From Salinimicrobium sp035607535 (GTDB lineage: Bacteria > Bacteroidota > Bacteroidia > Flavobacteriales > Flavobacteriaceae): DNA of 64,000 bases. Positions 53,582 through 63,035 of this stretch are shown here, in pieces. The notes beneath the pieces were generated by a model. The model was given only the letters and a program-made list of their open reading frames with translations. It ran no database searches and was not told the origin of the DNA. A program made the translations under genes and the position numbers. The first letter of the stretch is position 1. Each line of letters opens with the position of its first letter. Location: assembly GCF_035607535.1 (NCBI RefSeq), contig NZ_JAYDZX010000004.1, positions 33,439 to 97,438 on the forward strand, read 5' to 3'.

Positions 53582-54190
53582 ATGGCCAGACGATCTACAC
53601 CTGAAGTTAATGCCGGTTCTTTGGCCGACATCGCCTTCTTGCTTTTGATCTTCTTCCTGGTGACCACAACTATTGAGACAGATAGCGGTATCAGCAGAAA
53701 GTTGCCTCCAATGCAGGATGAAAACGTGGAACCGCCAATTATCAAGGAAAAGAATATTTTTCAGGTGATTGTGAACCGTAACAATGATCTGCTTGTAGAA
53801 GACGAGCTAATGGAGCTAAAGGACCTGAGAGAAGCCGCTATTGCCTTTTTGGACAATGGAGGTGGAGTAGGACCCGAAGCCTGTGACTACTGCCAGGGAG
53901 CAGGGGATCCAACTTCCTCAGATAACCCGATCAAAGCAGTTATCATGCTTGTGAATGACAGACAAACCGAGTATGGAACTTATATTGCTGTTCAAAATGA
54001 ACTTGTAGGTGCCTATAATGAATTGCGTAATCGTACTGCCCAAAGGCTTTACGGTAAGTCATTCTCTCAAATGGAAGCAGACTACAACAGCGTTACATAC
54101 ACAGGGAACAAGGAAAGGTTAAAGGAGCAGCTTGAGGAAATAAGAGATATGTGGCCTCAAAAGCTTTCTGAAGCCGATCCTAAAAATTAA
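53582..54190 (+). CDS. exbD: ExbD-type subunit 1
   Basis: 202 residues. One membrane helix near the N-terminus with the proton-path aspartate in LADIAFLLLIFFLVTT, then a periplasmic domain. An insert contains a CxxC (EACDYCQGAGDPTSSDNP) that standard ExbD lacks but which occurs in Bacteroidota members. Partner of ExbB and of the second ExbD. Confidence 0.9.
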   Translation: MARRSTPEVNAGSLADIAFLLLIFFLVTTTIETDSGISRKLPPMQDENVEPPIIKEKNIFQVIVNRNNDLLVEDELMELKDLREAAIAFLDNGGGVGPEACDYCQGAGDPTSSDNPIKAVIMLVNDRQTEYGTYIAVQNELVGAYNELRNRTAQRLYGKSFSQMEADYNSVTYTGNKERLKEQLEEIRDMWPQKLSEADPKN

Positions 54191-54208
54191 TCGCGAAAAA
54201 AATAAATT

Positions 54209-54691
54209 ATGGCAAAATTCAATAAGAAAAAGAGTAGTGAACTGCCCGCGATAAATACCTCGGCCCTGCCAGATATCGTTTTTATGCTACTGTTCTTCTT
54301 CATGGTTGCAACTGTAATGCGTGAGAATACTTTGAAAATTCAAAACGTACTTCCTTATGCAGACCAGGTGGAGAAATTGGATAAGAAGGATCTTGTAATG
54401 TACATATACGCAGGAAAACCGAGTGCGAGATTTCAGCAGAGTTTTGGTACCGAAGCCAGAATTCAGCTAAATGATAATTTTGCTGAGGTGAGTGATATTC
54501 AGCAGTTCATTTATTCCGAGAGAGAGTCAAAGAGAGAGGAACTTGTTCCTTTTCTTACTACTGCACTCAAAGTTGACCACGAAACCAACATGGGGTTAGT
54601 ATCTGATATTAAAATGGAGCTAAGAAAAGCTGAAGCTCTTAAGATCAATTACACTACCCGTACCGGTGAGGCGTCACAGAATATGGAATAA
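54209..54691 (+). CDS. exbD: ExbD-type subunit 2
   Basis: 160 residues. Single N-terminal helix with the conserved aspartate (LPDIVFMLLFFFMVAT), then a shorter periplasmic domain without the CxxC insert of the first copy. Last gene of the exb operon, followed by a strong terminator. Confidence 0.9.
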   Translation: MAKFNKKKSSELPAINTSALPDIVFMLLFFFMVATVMRENTLKIQNVLPYADQVEKLDKKDLVMYIYAGKPSARFQQSFGTEARIQLNDNFAEVSDIQQFIYSERESKREELVPFLTTALKVDHETNMGLVSDIKMELRKAEALKINYTTRTGEASQNME

Positions 54692-54714
54692 TCTAATTCA
54701 TTACCTTTATATAG

Positions 54715-54748
54715 TCCCCTTTCAAATTTTTGAAAGGGGATTTTTTTT
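54715..54748 (+). terminator. terminator of exb operon
   Basis: 12-bp perfect stem TCCCCTTTCAAA / TTTGAAAGGGGA with a 2-base loop, then eight T. Confidence 0.95.
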
Positions 54749-54789
54749 GTAGGTCCTTTTCTTCCGCTTAACTTTACCTAAAATCTCCA

Positions 54790-55497
54790 ATGAACCTGTC
54801 TCAAAAATGGCACTTTTGCCTGTTACTTCTTTTTTGTCCTTTGCTTAATGCTCAGGAGGTAAATGATATTCCGGGGGTGATAGATAGTCTGTACCGCGAA
54901 GATCAGGTTTATTTTAGCTTTACCTATAACATTGTTTCGGGGGAACCTTCCGGAATAAGGAGCTCCCAGTTCTCCGGGGGTTTTCATACTGGCTTTATCA
55001 GGGATTTCCCATTAAATGAAAGACGCAATGTAGCTTTTGGTGCAGGCCTTGGCTGGTCAATTGACACCTACGGTCAAAACCTTTATATAGGTAAAACAGT
55101 GGACGGCTCAGCCACGAGATTTGAGGTGCTGGACAGAAGTCGTGTGGATTTTGATGTTAACCGTTTTACAACCCATTCCATAGATGTTCCTTTACAGCTG
55201 CGCTGGCGTACTTCAACACCCGAAACATACAAATTCTGGCGTATCTATGGCGGCATTAGACCTTCCTATATTTATTATTTCAGGTCCAGGTTTGAACAAT
55301 CGGGGAATACCTATAAGGAATCCGATATTCCCGAACTTGAAAGGTTAAGATTTGGTGCTACTTTTACCTTTGGATATAACACCTTTAATTTCTCCTTCTA
55401 CTATGGTCTAAACTCCTTTTTTAAAGGCGCCATGGTCAATGATGAGGAACTGGATCTAAAGGCCATTCAGGTAGGCCTCACTTTTTATCTTTTATAG
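54790..55497 (+). CDS. PorT-like outer-membrane beta-barrel
   Basis: 235 residues. Signal peptide MNLSQKWHFCLLLLFCPLLNAQ, then barrel strands (GGFHTGFIRDFPLNERRNVA, VPLQLRWRTS, RIYGGIRPSYIYYF, LRFGATFTFGYNTFNFSFYY) and an aromatic end (VGLTFYLL). The length and plan match PorT/SprT-type barrels, one of which serves the type IX secretion system; whether this is that protein cannot be told by eye. Its signal-peptide codons contain a copy of the recurrent palindrome (54801-54819). Confidence 0.7.
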   Translation: MNLSQKWHFCLLLLFCPLLNAQEVNDIPGVIDSLYREDQVYFSFTYNIVSGEPSGIRSSQFSGGFHTGFIRDFPLNERRNVAFGAGLGWSIDTYGQNLYIGKTVDGSATRFEVLDRSRVDFDVNRFTTHSIDVPLQLRWRTSTPETYKFWRIYGGIRPSYIYYFRSRFEQSGNTYKESDIPELERLRFGATFTFGYNTFNFSFYYGLNSFFKGAMVNDEELDLKAIQVGLTFYLL

Positions 55498-56097
55498 CCA
55501 AAAGAAAGCGGCCCCAACCTGCGGAAGCAATCCTATTAGCAGGCCCAAACTCAATTCATTGCCTGTATGTGCCTTGTAATATAAGCGGGAGGATGCAGTA
55601 AGACCGGTAATTGCAATCATAAAGCTTACAGTGTAGATAAGATTCAGGTTGAAATGCAGACTTAAGAAGATCAGGAACAGGGTGAGTCCCCCCAAACCCA
55701 TCATGTGCAGACTGGCCTTGATGTTGGCCAAAAGAAGGAATAGGGCCATTAGTGCAGAGAGCATGATCCCGACAAAGAAATAGTACAATGCCGGGTAATC
55801 GAAGTTGTTTAGAACATACTTCAGTACTATAAAATCAAGTCCCGCATAGAAAAGGAGGGGCCATTTACGCTCCTTTAGTTCCTGCATATAATGATCCTTC
55901 ACTTTACCCAGCGTCTTGAGCATGTAGACATAAACTACAGGAATGAAAATTGTCATAATTGCCACGGCCAATAATTTGGCTTTGACCACCTCGAGAGGGA
56001 AGAACCTTGGAGTAACTAGGAAATAAATCAAAGTGCCCGCAAAAGGCATCCAAACAGGATGAAACAGGAAGGAGGCAGACTTGAGCAGGAGCTTCAT
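55492..56097 (-). CDS. polytopic membrane protein of unknown function
   Basis: 201 residues from ATG 56097 (the longer frame starts at TTG). About six membrane helices. Family not recognised; no phosphatase or transporter motif. Its ATG shares a base with the TGA of rpoN (TGATG), so it is translated with rpoN. Convergent with the PorT-like gene, overlapping it by 6 bases. Confidence 0.7.
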   Translation of the reverse strand: MKLLLKSASFLFHPVWMPFAGTLIYFLVTPRFFPLEVVKAKLLAVAIMTIFIPVVYVYMLKTLGKVKDHYMQELKERKWPLLFYAGLDFIVLKYVLNNFDYPALYYFFVGIMLSALMALFLLLANIKASLHMMGLGGLTLFLIFLSLHFNLNLIYTVSFMIAITGLTASSRLYYKAHTGNELSLGLLIGLLPQVGAAFFWL

Positions 56098-57557
56098 CAA
56101 ATTTCCTTTCGAAGACGGGCAACCGGAATGTCCAGTTGTTCCCGGTATTTTGCTACGGTTCGACGTGCAATGGGATAACCTTTTTCTTTGAGCATTTTTG
56201 CCAGCTTCTCATCTGTAAGAGGTTTTCTCTTATTTTCCTCTTCTATGGTCATTTCCAGGATCTTTTTGATCTCCTTCGTAGAGACATCCTCACCCTGGTC
56301 ATTCTTCATGGACTCAGAAAAGAAATCCTTTATAAGTTTTGTGCCGTAAGGCGTGTCCACATATTTGCTATTGGCGACCCGTGACACAGTCGAAACATCC
56401 ATGTCGATCTCATCGGCAATATCTTTCAGGATCATCGGCTTTAGGTTTCTTTCATCCCCGGTGAGGAAATATTCCTTTTGATAATTCATGATCGCACTCA
56501 TGGTTACAAACAGCGTGGTTTGTCGCTGCTTGATAGCTTCAATGAACCATTTTGCTGCATCGAGTTTCTGCTTTATGAACATCACCGCGTCCTTTTGAGC
56601 CTTACTTTTTTCCTTCGACTCTTTATAACCTTTCAGCATTTCGCTGTAATCCTTGGATACGTGCATCTCGGGCGCATTGCGGCCATTGAGACTTAACTCC
56701 AGTTCCCCGTCCACTATCTTGATCGTGAAATCCGGGATCACGTGTTCTACAGCTCGTGTATTACCTGCATACGCGCCTCCCGGTTTTGGGTTAAGATGTT
56801 CTATAACATCTATGGCATCTCTAAGTTCATCTTCGGAAATGTCGTGCTTGGAAAGTAATTTTTGATAGTGTTTCTTGCTGAACTGGTCAAACGACTTTTC
56901 GATAATATCTTTAGCCAGGCTTACGGCCCTCGTCTGCTCCTTTCGGTTCAACTGAATGAGTAAACACTCCTGAAGACTTCTTGCACCAACCCCGGCAGGA
57001 TCGAGTTCATGAACATACTTCAGAACTTTCTCTACAGTTTTCTCATCTGTATAGACATTTTGGGTGAATGCGAGATCATCTACTATGTCCTGAACAGATC
57101 TTCTAATGTATCCGCTTTCATCTACGCTACCTACAAGGAATTCGGCTATTTCTTTTTCAGATTCATTCAGCCTGAGGGTGCTGAGCTGAGTCTTCAGATA
57201 TTGAGTAAAAGAAGTCCCCGATGCATAAGGCACCTGTTTGTCCTCATCATCTGCACTGTAGTTGTTGGCCTGTAACCGATAGCTGGGTATCTCATCATCA
57301 CTTAGATACTCATCTACATCAATTTCTGTATCGATGCTCTCATTACCTGGATCTTCATCCTGATAATCGGGACTCTCAAAGTCCTCATCGTAATCGTCTT
57401 TATCTTCCTTTCCTCCTTCCAGCGCAGGATTCTCCTCCATCTCTTGTTTAAGCCGCTGCTCAAAAGCCTGCGTAGGGAGCTGGATAAGCTTCATCAACTG
57501 AATTTGCTGAGGGGAAAGCTTTTGAGATAATTTAAGGTTTAACTGCTGTTTTAGCAT
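56097..57557 (-). CDS. rpoN: RNA polymerase sigma-54 factor
   Basis: 486 residues. Gln-rich region I (QLNLKLSQKLSPQQIQLMKL) that binds activators, an acidic region II, the core-binding domain and the C-terminal RpoN box ARRTVAKYRE in the DNA-recognition domain. It directs transcription from -24/-12 promoters with AAA+ activators. Its probable -7 box TACGTTTG lies inside the loop of the asnS terminator (57598-57605). Confidence 0.97.
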   Translation of the reverse strand: MLKQQLNLKLSQKLSPQQIQLMKLIQLPTQAFEQRLKQEMEENPALEGGKEDKDDYDEDFESPDYQDEDPGNESIDTEIDVDEYLSDDEIPSYRLQANNYSADDEDKQVPYASGTSFTQYLKTQLSTLRLNESEKEIAEFLVGSVDESGYIRRSVQDIVDDLAFTQNVYTDEKTVEKVLKYVHELDPAGVGARSLQECLLIQLNRKEQTRAVSLAKDIIEKSFDQFSKKHYQKLLSKHDISEDELRDAIDVIEHLNPKPGGAYAGNTRAVEHVIPDFTIKIVDGELELSLNGRNAPEMHVSKDYSEMLKGYKESKEKSKAQKDAVMFIKQKLDAAKWFIEAIKQRQTTLFVTMSAIMNYQKEYFLTGDERNLKPMILKDIADEIDMDVSTVSRVANSKYVDTPYGTKLIKDFFSESMKNDQGEDVSTKEIKKILEMTIEEENKRKPLTDEKLAKMLKEKGYPIARRTVAKYREQLDIPVARLRKEI

Positions 57558-57585
57558 ATAATTCCGGGCTTTTCATAAAAATAAA

Positions 57586-57625
57586 AAAAACAATCTACAA
57601 ACGTAAATGAACGCAGATTGTTTAT
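57586..57625 (-). terminator. asnS terminator overlapping rpoN -7 box
   Basis: On the minus strand AACAATCT / AGATTGTT around an 18-base loop, then T residues. The loop contains TACGTTTG. Confidence 0.8.
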
Positions 57626-57651
57626 GAGTACTTTAGGATGAGAACTGCCGG

Positions 57652-59094
57652 TTAGAACTCAGCATTCAGTGGAGTTCTAGGATAAGGAATAACATCACGA
57701 ATGTTCCCCATTCCCGTTGCAAACTGTACAAGTCTCTCAAAACCAAGTCCAAATCCGCTGTGAACACAAGTTCCGAATTTGCGGGTATCCAGGTACCACC
57801 ATAGCTCCTTCTCATCGATGTCCAGAGCTCTCATTTTTTCTCTTAACACCTCAAGACGTTCTTCCCGTTGTGATCCACCTACGATCTCTCCAATTCCCGG
57901 GAACAGGATATCCATGGCGCGAACCGTCTTCCCGTCTTCATTTAAACGCATATAGAACGCTTTTATGTTGGCCGGATAATCAAATAAAATTACCGGACAT
58001 TTGAAATGTTTCTCTACAAGGTATCGTTCATGTTCACTTTGAAGATCGGCACCCCATTCTTCAATGATATAATTGAATTTCTTTTTCTTGTTAGGCTTGG
58101 AATTCTTAAGAATATCAATGGCTTCGGTATAGCTTACTCTTTTAAAGTTATTTTCGATGACGAACTTCAGCTTTTCGGTAAGGCTCATAGGGCTCCTTTC
58201 TGCTTCAGGTTTTACCTTATCTTCATTGGCCAGTCGCTGCTCAAGAAAAGCCAGATCATCTTTGCAGTTGTCCAGCACGTATTTAAGGACGTACTTGATG
58301 AATTCTTCAGCAATGTCCATGTTTCCTGCAAGATCGCAAAAAGCCATTTCGGGCTCCACCATCCAAAATTCCGCAAGGTGTCTTGAAGTATTGGAATTTT
58401 CTGCTCTAAAGGTCGGTCCAAAGGTATAGATCTGTCCAAGTCCAAGGGCATAGGTCTCCCCCTCGAGTTGCCCCGAAACAGTAAGATTAGTCTCCTTTCC
58501 AAAGAAATCTTCTTTATAGTCAACAGATCCGTCTTCCTTCCGCGGAATATTATCAAGATCAAAAGAAGTCACTTTGAACATTTCTCCTGCACCTTCTGCA
58601 TCACTTCCGGTGATTATAGGGGTGTTGACATAATGAAAATTGTTCTGCTGGAAATAGCTGTGAATAGCAAAGGAAAGTTTGGAACGCAGCCTCATTACAG
58701 CCCCAAAAGTGTTCGTTCTCACCCTAAGGTGTGCCTGCTCCCTAAGCTTCTCCAGGGAATGTCTCTTTGGAGAGAGAATGGTGTATTTAACTTCTTCGGG
58801 ATCTGCATCTCCAAGGATCTCTACAGTATTAGCCTGGATCTCTACCTTCTGTCCGCTTCCCTGGCTCTCGACCAATGTTCCTACAACTTTTATAGCGGCA
58901 CCAACAGTAATGCGCTTTATGGTGTTTTCGTTAAGCTTTTCAAAATCAACAACGCATTGCAGGTTGTTAATGGTAGAACCGTCGTTTAGAGCGATAAAAC
59001 GGTTGCTTCTAAAAGAGCGAACCCAGCCTTTAACTTCGACTTCCTGTAAATATTTAGTGCTTTCTAAAAGTTCTGCAACTTTTCCTGTAATCAT
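57652..59094 (-). CDS. asnS: asparaginyl-tRNA synthetase
   Basis: 480 residues from ATG 59094 (MITGKVAELLES); the promoter -7 box at 59113-59120 lies upstream of this but inside the longer frame, which supports the shorter start. OB-fold domain (VKGWVRSFRSNRFIALNDGS), class II motif 2 near FRAENSNTSRHLAEFWMVEPE, and motif 3 in GFGLGFERLVQFATG. It charges tRNA-Asn directly. Followed by its own terminator, then rpoN. Confidence 0.97.
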   Translation of the reverse strand: MITGKVAELLESTKYLQEVEVKGWVRSFRSNRFIALNDGSTINNLQCVVDFEKLNENTIKRITVGAAIKVVGTLVESQGSGQKVEIQANTVEILGDADPEEVKYTILSPKRHSLEKLREQAHLRVRTNTFGAVMRLRSKLSFAIHSYFQQNNFHYVNTPIITGSDAEGAGEMFKVTSFDLDNIPRKEDGSVDYKEDFFGKETNLTVSGQLEGETYALGLGQIYTFGPTFRAENSNTSRHLAEFWMVEPEMAFCDLAGNMDIAEEFIKYVLKYVLDNCKDDLAFLEQRLANEDKVKPEAERSPMSLTEKLKFVIENNFKRVSYTEAIDILKNSKPNKKKKFNYIIEEWGADLQSEHERYLVEKHFKCPVILFDYPANIKAFYMRLNEDGKTVRAMDILFPGIGEIVGGSQREERLEVLREKMRALDIDEKELWWYLDTRKFGTCVHSGFGLGFERLVQFATGMGNIRDVIPYPRTPLNAEF

Positions 59095-59112
59095 CTTTTC
59101 TAATTTGGACAG

Positions 59113-59143
59113 CAAAGATAATTTTTCCGCACTTGCCTTACAA
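59113..59143 (-). promoter_or_regulatory. asnS promoter, TTG-N20-TATCTTTG
   Basis: -33 TTG (59143-59141) and -7 TATCTTTG (59120-59113) with a 20-base spacer, an almost ideal Bacteroidota housekeeping promoter. Confidence 0.8.
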
Positions 59144-59184
59144 GTAATTAAATATGGGCCTCAGCCAAAAAGAGGTGTCAAAAA

Positions 59185-61605
59185 TCACATTTTTGGATCC
59201 TCTTCTGAAAAGTCCTCTTCGGAATCCTCTTCTTCCGGAATAATATCTATGGTAGGCTCCCGCAGTACGTCCTTGTTCGCGATCTCTTTCTGAAGTGATA
59301 ATAACAAGGCAGGAAGTAAAAGCAGGTTTGACAGCATGGCGAATAGTAAAGTGGCCGAAACCAGTCCGCCCAAAGCCACTGTACCTCCAAAACTACTTAT
59401 CATAAATACAGAAAACCCGAAAAAGAGTACTATAGAGGTATAAAACATGCTCACGCCGGTTTCCCTTAATGCAGCATATACAGATCTTTTGACCTTCCAG
59501 TTATTAGCCTTGAGCTCCTGCCGGTATTTGGCGAGAAAGTGGATCGTATCATCGACCGAGATACCAAAGGCAATACTAAAAACCAGAATTGTGGAAGGTT
59601 TGATAGGGACCCCGAGAAATCCCATCATGCCTGCCGTTACCAATAGTGGAAGCAAATTGGGGATAAGGGATACCAGGATCATTTTCCACGATCTGAACAT
59701 CCATGCCATTATAAGTGCAATAAGGAATATTGCAAGGCTTAAAGAAATGATCAGATTTCTTACCAGGTAATTTGTTCCTTTCTGGAAGATTAGTGCCTTC
59801 CCTGTCATTTCCACTGAAAAGCGATCTTCAGGGAAAATTTCCCTGATCTTTGGCCACAAGTCCTCTTCGATCTCTTCCATTTCTTCTGTGCCAATATCCT
59901 TCATGAAGGTGGTCATACGGGCATATCTACCCGTGCTGTCTACAAAAGAAGTGAGTAAATTGTCGCCTGCCGCATCCAGCCCCTGCGCATATGGCAGAAT
60001 AAAATTTCTTTCCTGGGAAGTTGGCAATTGGTAATATTTTGGATTTCCATTGTAGTAGGCCTGCTTCGAATATTTGACCAGGTTAACAATGGAAACTGGA
60101 GGTGAGAGCTCTTCTTCTTCAGCAAGTAATTCCTGAAGTTCATCCATTTTCCTGAGAGTAGGCAGCTTCATTACACCTTGCTCTCTTTGAGTGTCTATTA
60201 AGATCTCCAGTGGCATGACGCCATCAAATTCTTCTTCAAAGAATTTGATGTCCTGAAAAAAAGCTGCTTCCTGTGGCATGTCCTCCAATAGACTTCCGGA
60301 GATCCTTATGGTATAGATCCCTATGATACTTGCTACCAGTAGAACAATCGAAAAAATAAAGATCGCGATCCTGTGATCTTTTACCATTCGCTCCATCCAG
60401 TCTACAAATCCGCCTATCCATCTTTTATTCAGGTGCTTGAGGTGCTTTTCCCGCGGCACATTCATATAGCTGTAGATGATTGGAATTATGAGGAGACTAA
60501 GTATGAAAATTGCTATAATATTGATCGAAGCCACGATCCCGAATTCCTTGAGCAGGGTGCTTTCAGTAAGAATAAAGGTCGCAAAACCTGAAGCTGTGGT
60601 AAGGTTGGTCATCAAAGTGGCATTCCCCACTTTTGTGATCACCCGCTGCAGAGATTTTGCCTGATTCCCGTGTTTCTTGATCTCCTGCTGATATTTGTTG
60701 ATGAGAAATATGCAATTGGGAATCCCGATAACAATGATCAACGGCGGAATTATCGCCGTTAGAACAGTGATCTCATAGTGCAGCAATCCAAGTAATCCAA
60801 AGGCCCACATTACTCCAATGATCACGGTGATCATGGAGATCACTGTGGCACGGATACTTCTGAAGAAAAAGAAAAAAATAAGAGAGGTAACGAGTAGCGC
60901 AGCACCAATGAATAAGCCGATCTCATCAATGATGTTCTGTGAATTGAGGGTGCGTATATACGGCATTCCCGAAACATAGACATCCATTCCCTGTTCCTCC
61001 TCAAATCGCTCAACGATTGGAATAAGCTCTTCAACTACAAAAGTTTTTCGTTTTCCGGTGTTCACGATCTCCTTATCGAGATAGACAGCGGTCTGCACCG
61101 TATTTGAATGCCTGCTGTAGACCAGACCTTCGTAAAATGGCAAATTTTCGAACAGTTCTTCCCGGTAGTCCTGCACCTGTCGGCCATCGGGTTCTTCATC
61201 GGCAATGAAGGGAACCATTTCAAATCTTCCTGGATCTTCAAATTTTTCGAGCTTCCGAAGATTTCCTATAGCAACAGTGAATTCGACTTCGGGAAAGCTG
61301 TCGAGTTTTTTGGCAAGGGCATTCCAGGCGACAAATTTTTCGGGAGTAAATAGTGCCGAATCCTTAACAGCAAGGACTATTACATTTCCTTCTTCTCCAA
61401 ATTTATCGAGAAATTCCTGGTATTGTAGATTAATGGGATCATCATCGGGCAGGAGGTTCGCTTCGGTATAGGAGAATTTCATATTCTTCCATTGTAAACC
61501 GAGAAAAACTGTACATGCGGCGATCAACACCAGGATAAGAATCCTGTTCCTTAGAATAGTGCGTGCTACAGTATTCCAGAACTCAAAGCCGAGAAATTTT
61601 GACAT
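59185..61605 (-). CDS. MMPL-type RND superfamily transporter
   Basis: 806 residues, two repeats of six helices each preceded by a periplasmic domain. The first helix is near LILVLIAACTVFLGL; the sterol-sensing-like and RND helices carry ITVIIGVMWAFGLLGLL, IPPLIIVIGIPNCIFLIN and IPNLLPLLVTAGMMGFLG with FGISVDDTIHFLAKYR. Related proteins carry lipids or hydrophobic compounds (hopanoid transporters, MmpL). Substrate unknown. Its stop lies within a copy of the recurrent palindrome (59178-59196). It has its own promoter. Confidence 0.9.
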   Translation of the reverse strand: MSKFLGFEFWNTVARTILRNRILILVLIAACTVFLGLQWKNMKFSYTEANLLPDDDPINLQYQEFLDKFGEEGNVIVLAVKDSALFTPEKFVAWNALAKKLDSFPEVEFTVAIGNLRKLEKFEDPGRFEMVPFIADEEPDGRQVQDYREELFENLPFYEGLVYSRHSNTVQTAVYLDKEIVNTGKRKTFVVEELIPIVERFEEEQGMDVYVSGMPYIRTLNSQNIIDEIGLFIGAALLVTSLIFFFFFRSIRATVISMITVIIGVMWAFGLLGLLHYEITVLTAIIPPLIIVIGIPNCIFLINKYQQEIKKHGNQAKSLQRVITKVGNATLMTNLTTASGFATFILTESTLLKEFGIVASINIIAIFILSLLIIPIIYSYMNVPREKHLKHLNKRWIGGFVDWMERMVKDHRIAIFIFSIVLLVASIIGIYTIRISGSLLEDMPQEAAFFQDIKFFEEEFDGVMPLEILIDTQREQGVMKLPTLRKMDELQELLAEEEELSPPVSIVNLVKYSKQAYYNGNPKYYQLPTSQERNFILPYAQGLDAAGDNLLTSFVDSTGRYARMTTFMKDIGTEEMEEIEEDLWPKIREIFPEDRFSVEMTGKALIFQKGTNYLVRNLIISLSLAIFLIALIMAWMFRSWKMILVSLIPNLLPLLVTAGMMGFLGVPIKPSTILVFSIAFGISVDDTIHFLAKYRQELKANNWKVKRSVYAALRETGVSMFYTSIVLFFGFSVFMISSFGGTVALGGLVSATLLFAMLSNLLLLPALLLSLQKEIANKDVLREPTIDIIPEEEDSEEDFSEEDPKM

Positions 61606-61622
61606 GGGAATTAATTGTGGTG

Positions 61623-61654
61623 CAAAGGTATGAAAGCATATCCGCTTTTTACAA
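61623..61654 (-). promoter_or_regulatory. promoter TTG-N21-TACCTTTG for MMPL gene
   Basis: -33 TTG (61654-61652) and -7 TACCTTTG (61630-61623), spacer 21, ahead of ATG 61605. Confidence 0.7.
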
Positions 61655-61683
61655 TGTTGGGGCTATTGCAAAAAGGCAGAAAA

Positions 61684-61707
61684 AAAGCGGCCCAAAAAAG
61701 CCGCTTT
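61684..61707. terminator. frr terminator
   Basis: AAAGCGGC / GCCGCTTT around CCAAAAAA, with T residues beyond on the minus strand. Confidence 0.85.
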
Positions 61708-61728
61708 ATGAATAGTATGTTGATCGGG

Positions 61729-62283
61729 TTAGACGGTCATGATCTCTTTTTCCTTCACGGCAAGGATCTTGTCGATCTTCTCGATATAAGTGTCGGTAAG
61801 CTTCTGAACCTCGGCTTCAGCAGACTTTTGAAGATCTTCAGAAAGATCTAATTTTTTGATCTCCTGATTTGCATTCTTACGGTCGTTACGCACCCCGATC
61901 TTAGCATCTTCAGCTTCAGCTTTAGCCTGTTTCGCAAGTTCACGACGACGCTCCTCTGTCAAAGGTGGTACATTAATAATAACGCTGTCCCCGTTGTTCA
62001 TAGGATTAAAGCCCAGGTTGGCCTGCATGATGCCTTTTTCAATAGCCTGGATCATGCTCTTTTCAAAAGGTTGAATGGTGAGCGTACGGGCATCGGGAGT
62101 ATTAACATTAGCAACCTGGTTTAGCGGAGTCTGACTTCCGTAGTAGTCTACCCTCACGCTGCCAAGCATCGCAGGAGTCGCTTTTCCTGCTCTAATATTC
62201 AAGAGTTGTTTTTCCAGGTGAATAATGGCTTGATCCATTGCTTCTTTTGTGCTATCAATAACAAAATCTAACTCGTCGTTCAT
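61729..62283 (-). CDS. frr: ribosome recycling factor
   Basis: 184 residues, standard length. Conserved RAGKATPAMLGSVRVDYYGS, IQPFEKSMIQAIEKGI, IINVPPLTEERRRELAKQAK and RNDRKNANQEIKKL. It splits the post-termination ribosome with EF-G. Downstream of pyrH in the usual gene pair. Confidence 0.98.
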   Translation of the reverse strand: MNDELDFVIDSTKEAMDQAIIHLEKQLLNIRAGKATPAMLGSVRVDYYGSQTPLNQVANVNTPDARTLTIQPFEKSMIQAIEKGIMQANLGFNPMNNGDSVIINVPPLTEERRRELAKQAKAEAEDAKIGVRNDRKNANQEIKKLDLSEDLQKSAEAEVQKLTDTYIEKIDKILAVKEKEIMTV

Positions 62284-62327
62284 TTCTAAAGTTTAAAGTT
62301 TTAAAGATTGTTCTTAATCCTATCCTT

Positions 62328-63035
62328 CTAAAAATTTACTTTGGTACCTATTTTTTCACCGGTCACCACCTTTTCAAGATTTCCGGGTTTGTTCATATCA
62401 AAAACTATAATAGGCAACTTATTTTCCTGACTCAGAGTGAAAGCCGTGGTATCCATAACTTTCAGACCTTTTGTAAGCACGTCATCAAAGCTGATAAAAT
62501 CAAATTTAGTAGCTTTTTTGTCAATTTCGGGATCTGCAGTGTAAATTCCGTCGACACGGGTGCCTTTCAGAATCACATCGGCGTGGATCTCAATCGCTCT
62601 TAACACAGCTGCGGAATCTGTCGTGAAATAGGGATTCCCTGTGCCACCTCCAAAAATAACGACTCTACCTTTTTCAAGGTGGCGCATTGCTTTTCTTCTA
62701 ATAAACGGTTCGGCAACTTCATTGATCTTTACTGCGGACTGAAGCCTGGTCTGGATCCCGGCATCTTCAAGAGCCGACTGTAATGCCAAACCGTTAATGA
62801 CTGTTGCCAGCATCCCCATGTGATCACCTGTTACACGATCCATACCTCTACTGGCACCTGCCACACCTCTAAAGATGTTACCGCCGCCAATAACAATGGC
62901 AACTTCTACACCCCGATCTGTAACGGCTTTAATTTCCTTTGCATATTCGGCCAAACGTTCCGGGTCAATTCCATATTGGCGGTTGCCCATAAGAGCTTCA
63001 CCCGAGAGTTTTAGTAAAATTCTTTTATAATGCAT
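62328..63035 (-). CDS. pyrH: uridylate kinase
   Basis: 235 residues of the amino-acid-kinase fold: ILLKLSGEALMG, VVIGGGNIFRGV, MGMLATVINGLALQSAL, TGNPYFTTDSAAVLRAIEI and TDPEIDKKATK-like end (TADPEIDKKATKF). It phosphorylates UMP to UDP. Upstream of frr as is typical; a TAGTTTTG -7 box at 63058-63065 precedes it. Confidence 0.98.
   Translation of the reverse strand: MHYKRILLKLSGEALMGNRQYGIDPERLAEYAKEIKAVTDRGVEVAIVIGGGNIFRGVAGASRGMDRVTGDHMGMLATVINGLALQSALEDAGIQTRLQSAVKINEVAEPFIRRKAMRHLEKGRVVIFGGGTGNPYFTTDSAAVLRAIEIHADVILKGTRVDGIYTADPEIDKKATKFDFISFDDVLTKGLKVMDTTAFTLSQENKLPIIVFDMNKPGNLEKVVTGEKIGTKVNF

Noticed and set aside
53582..54691. Second exbD as a recent duplication
   Set aside because: The two copies differ in length and insert and show no extended identity, so they are old paralogues.
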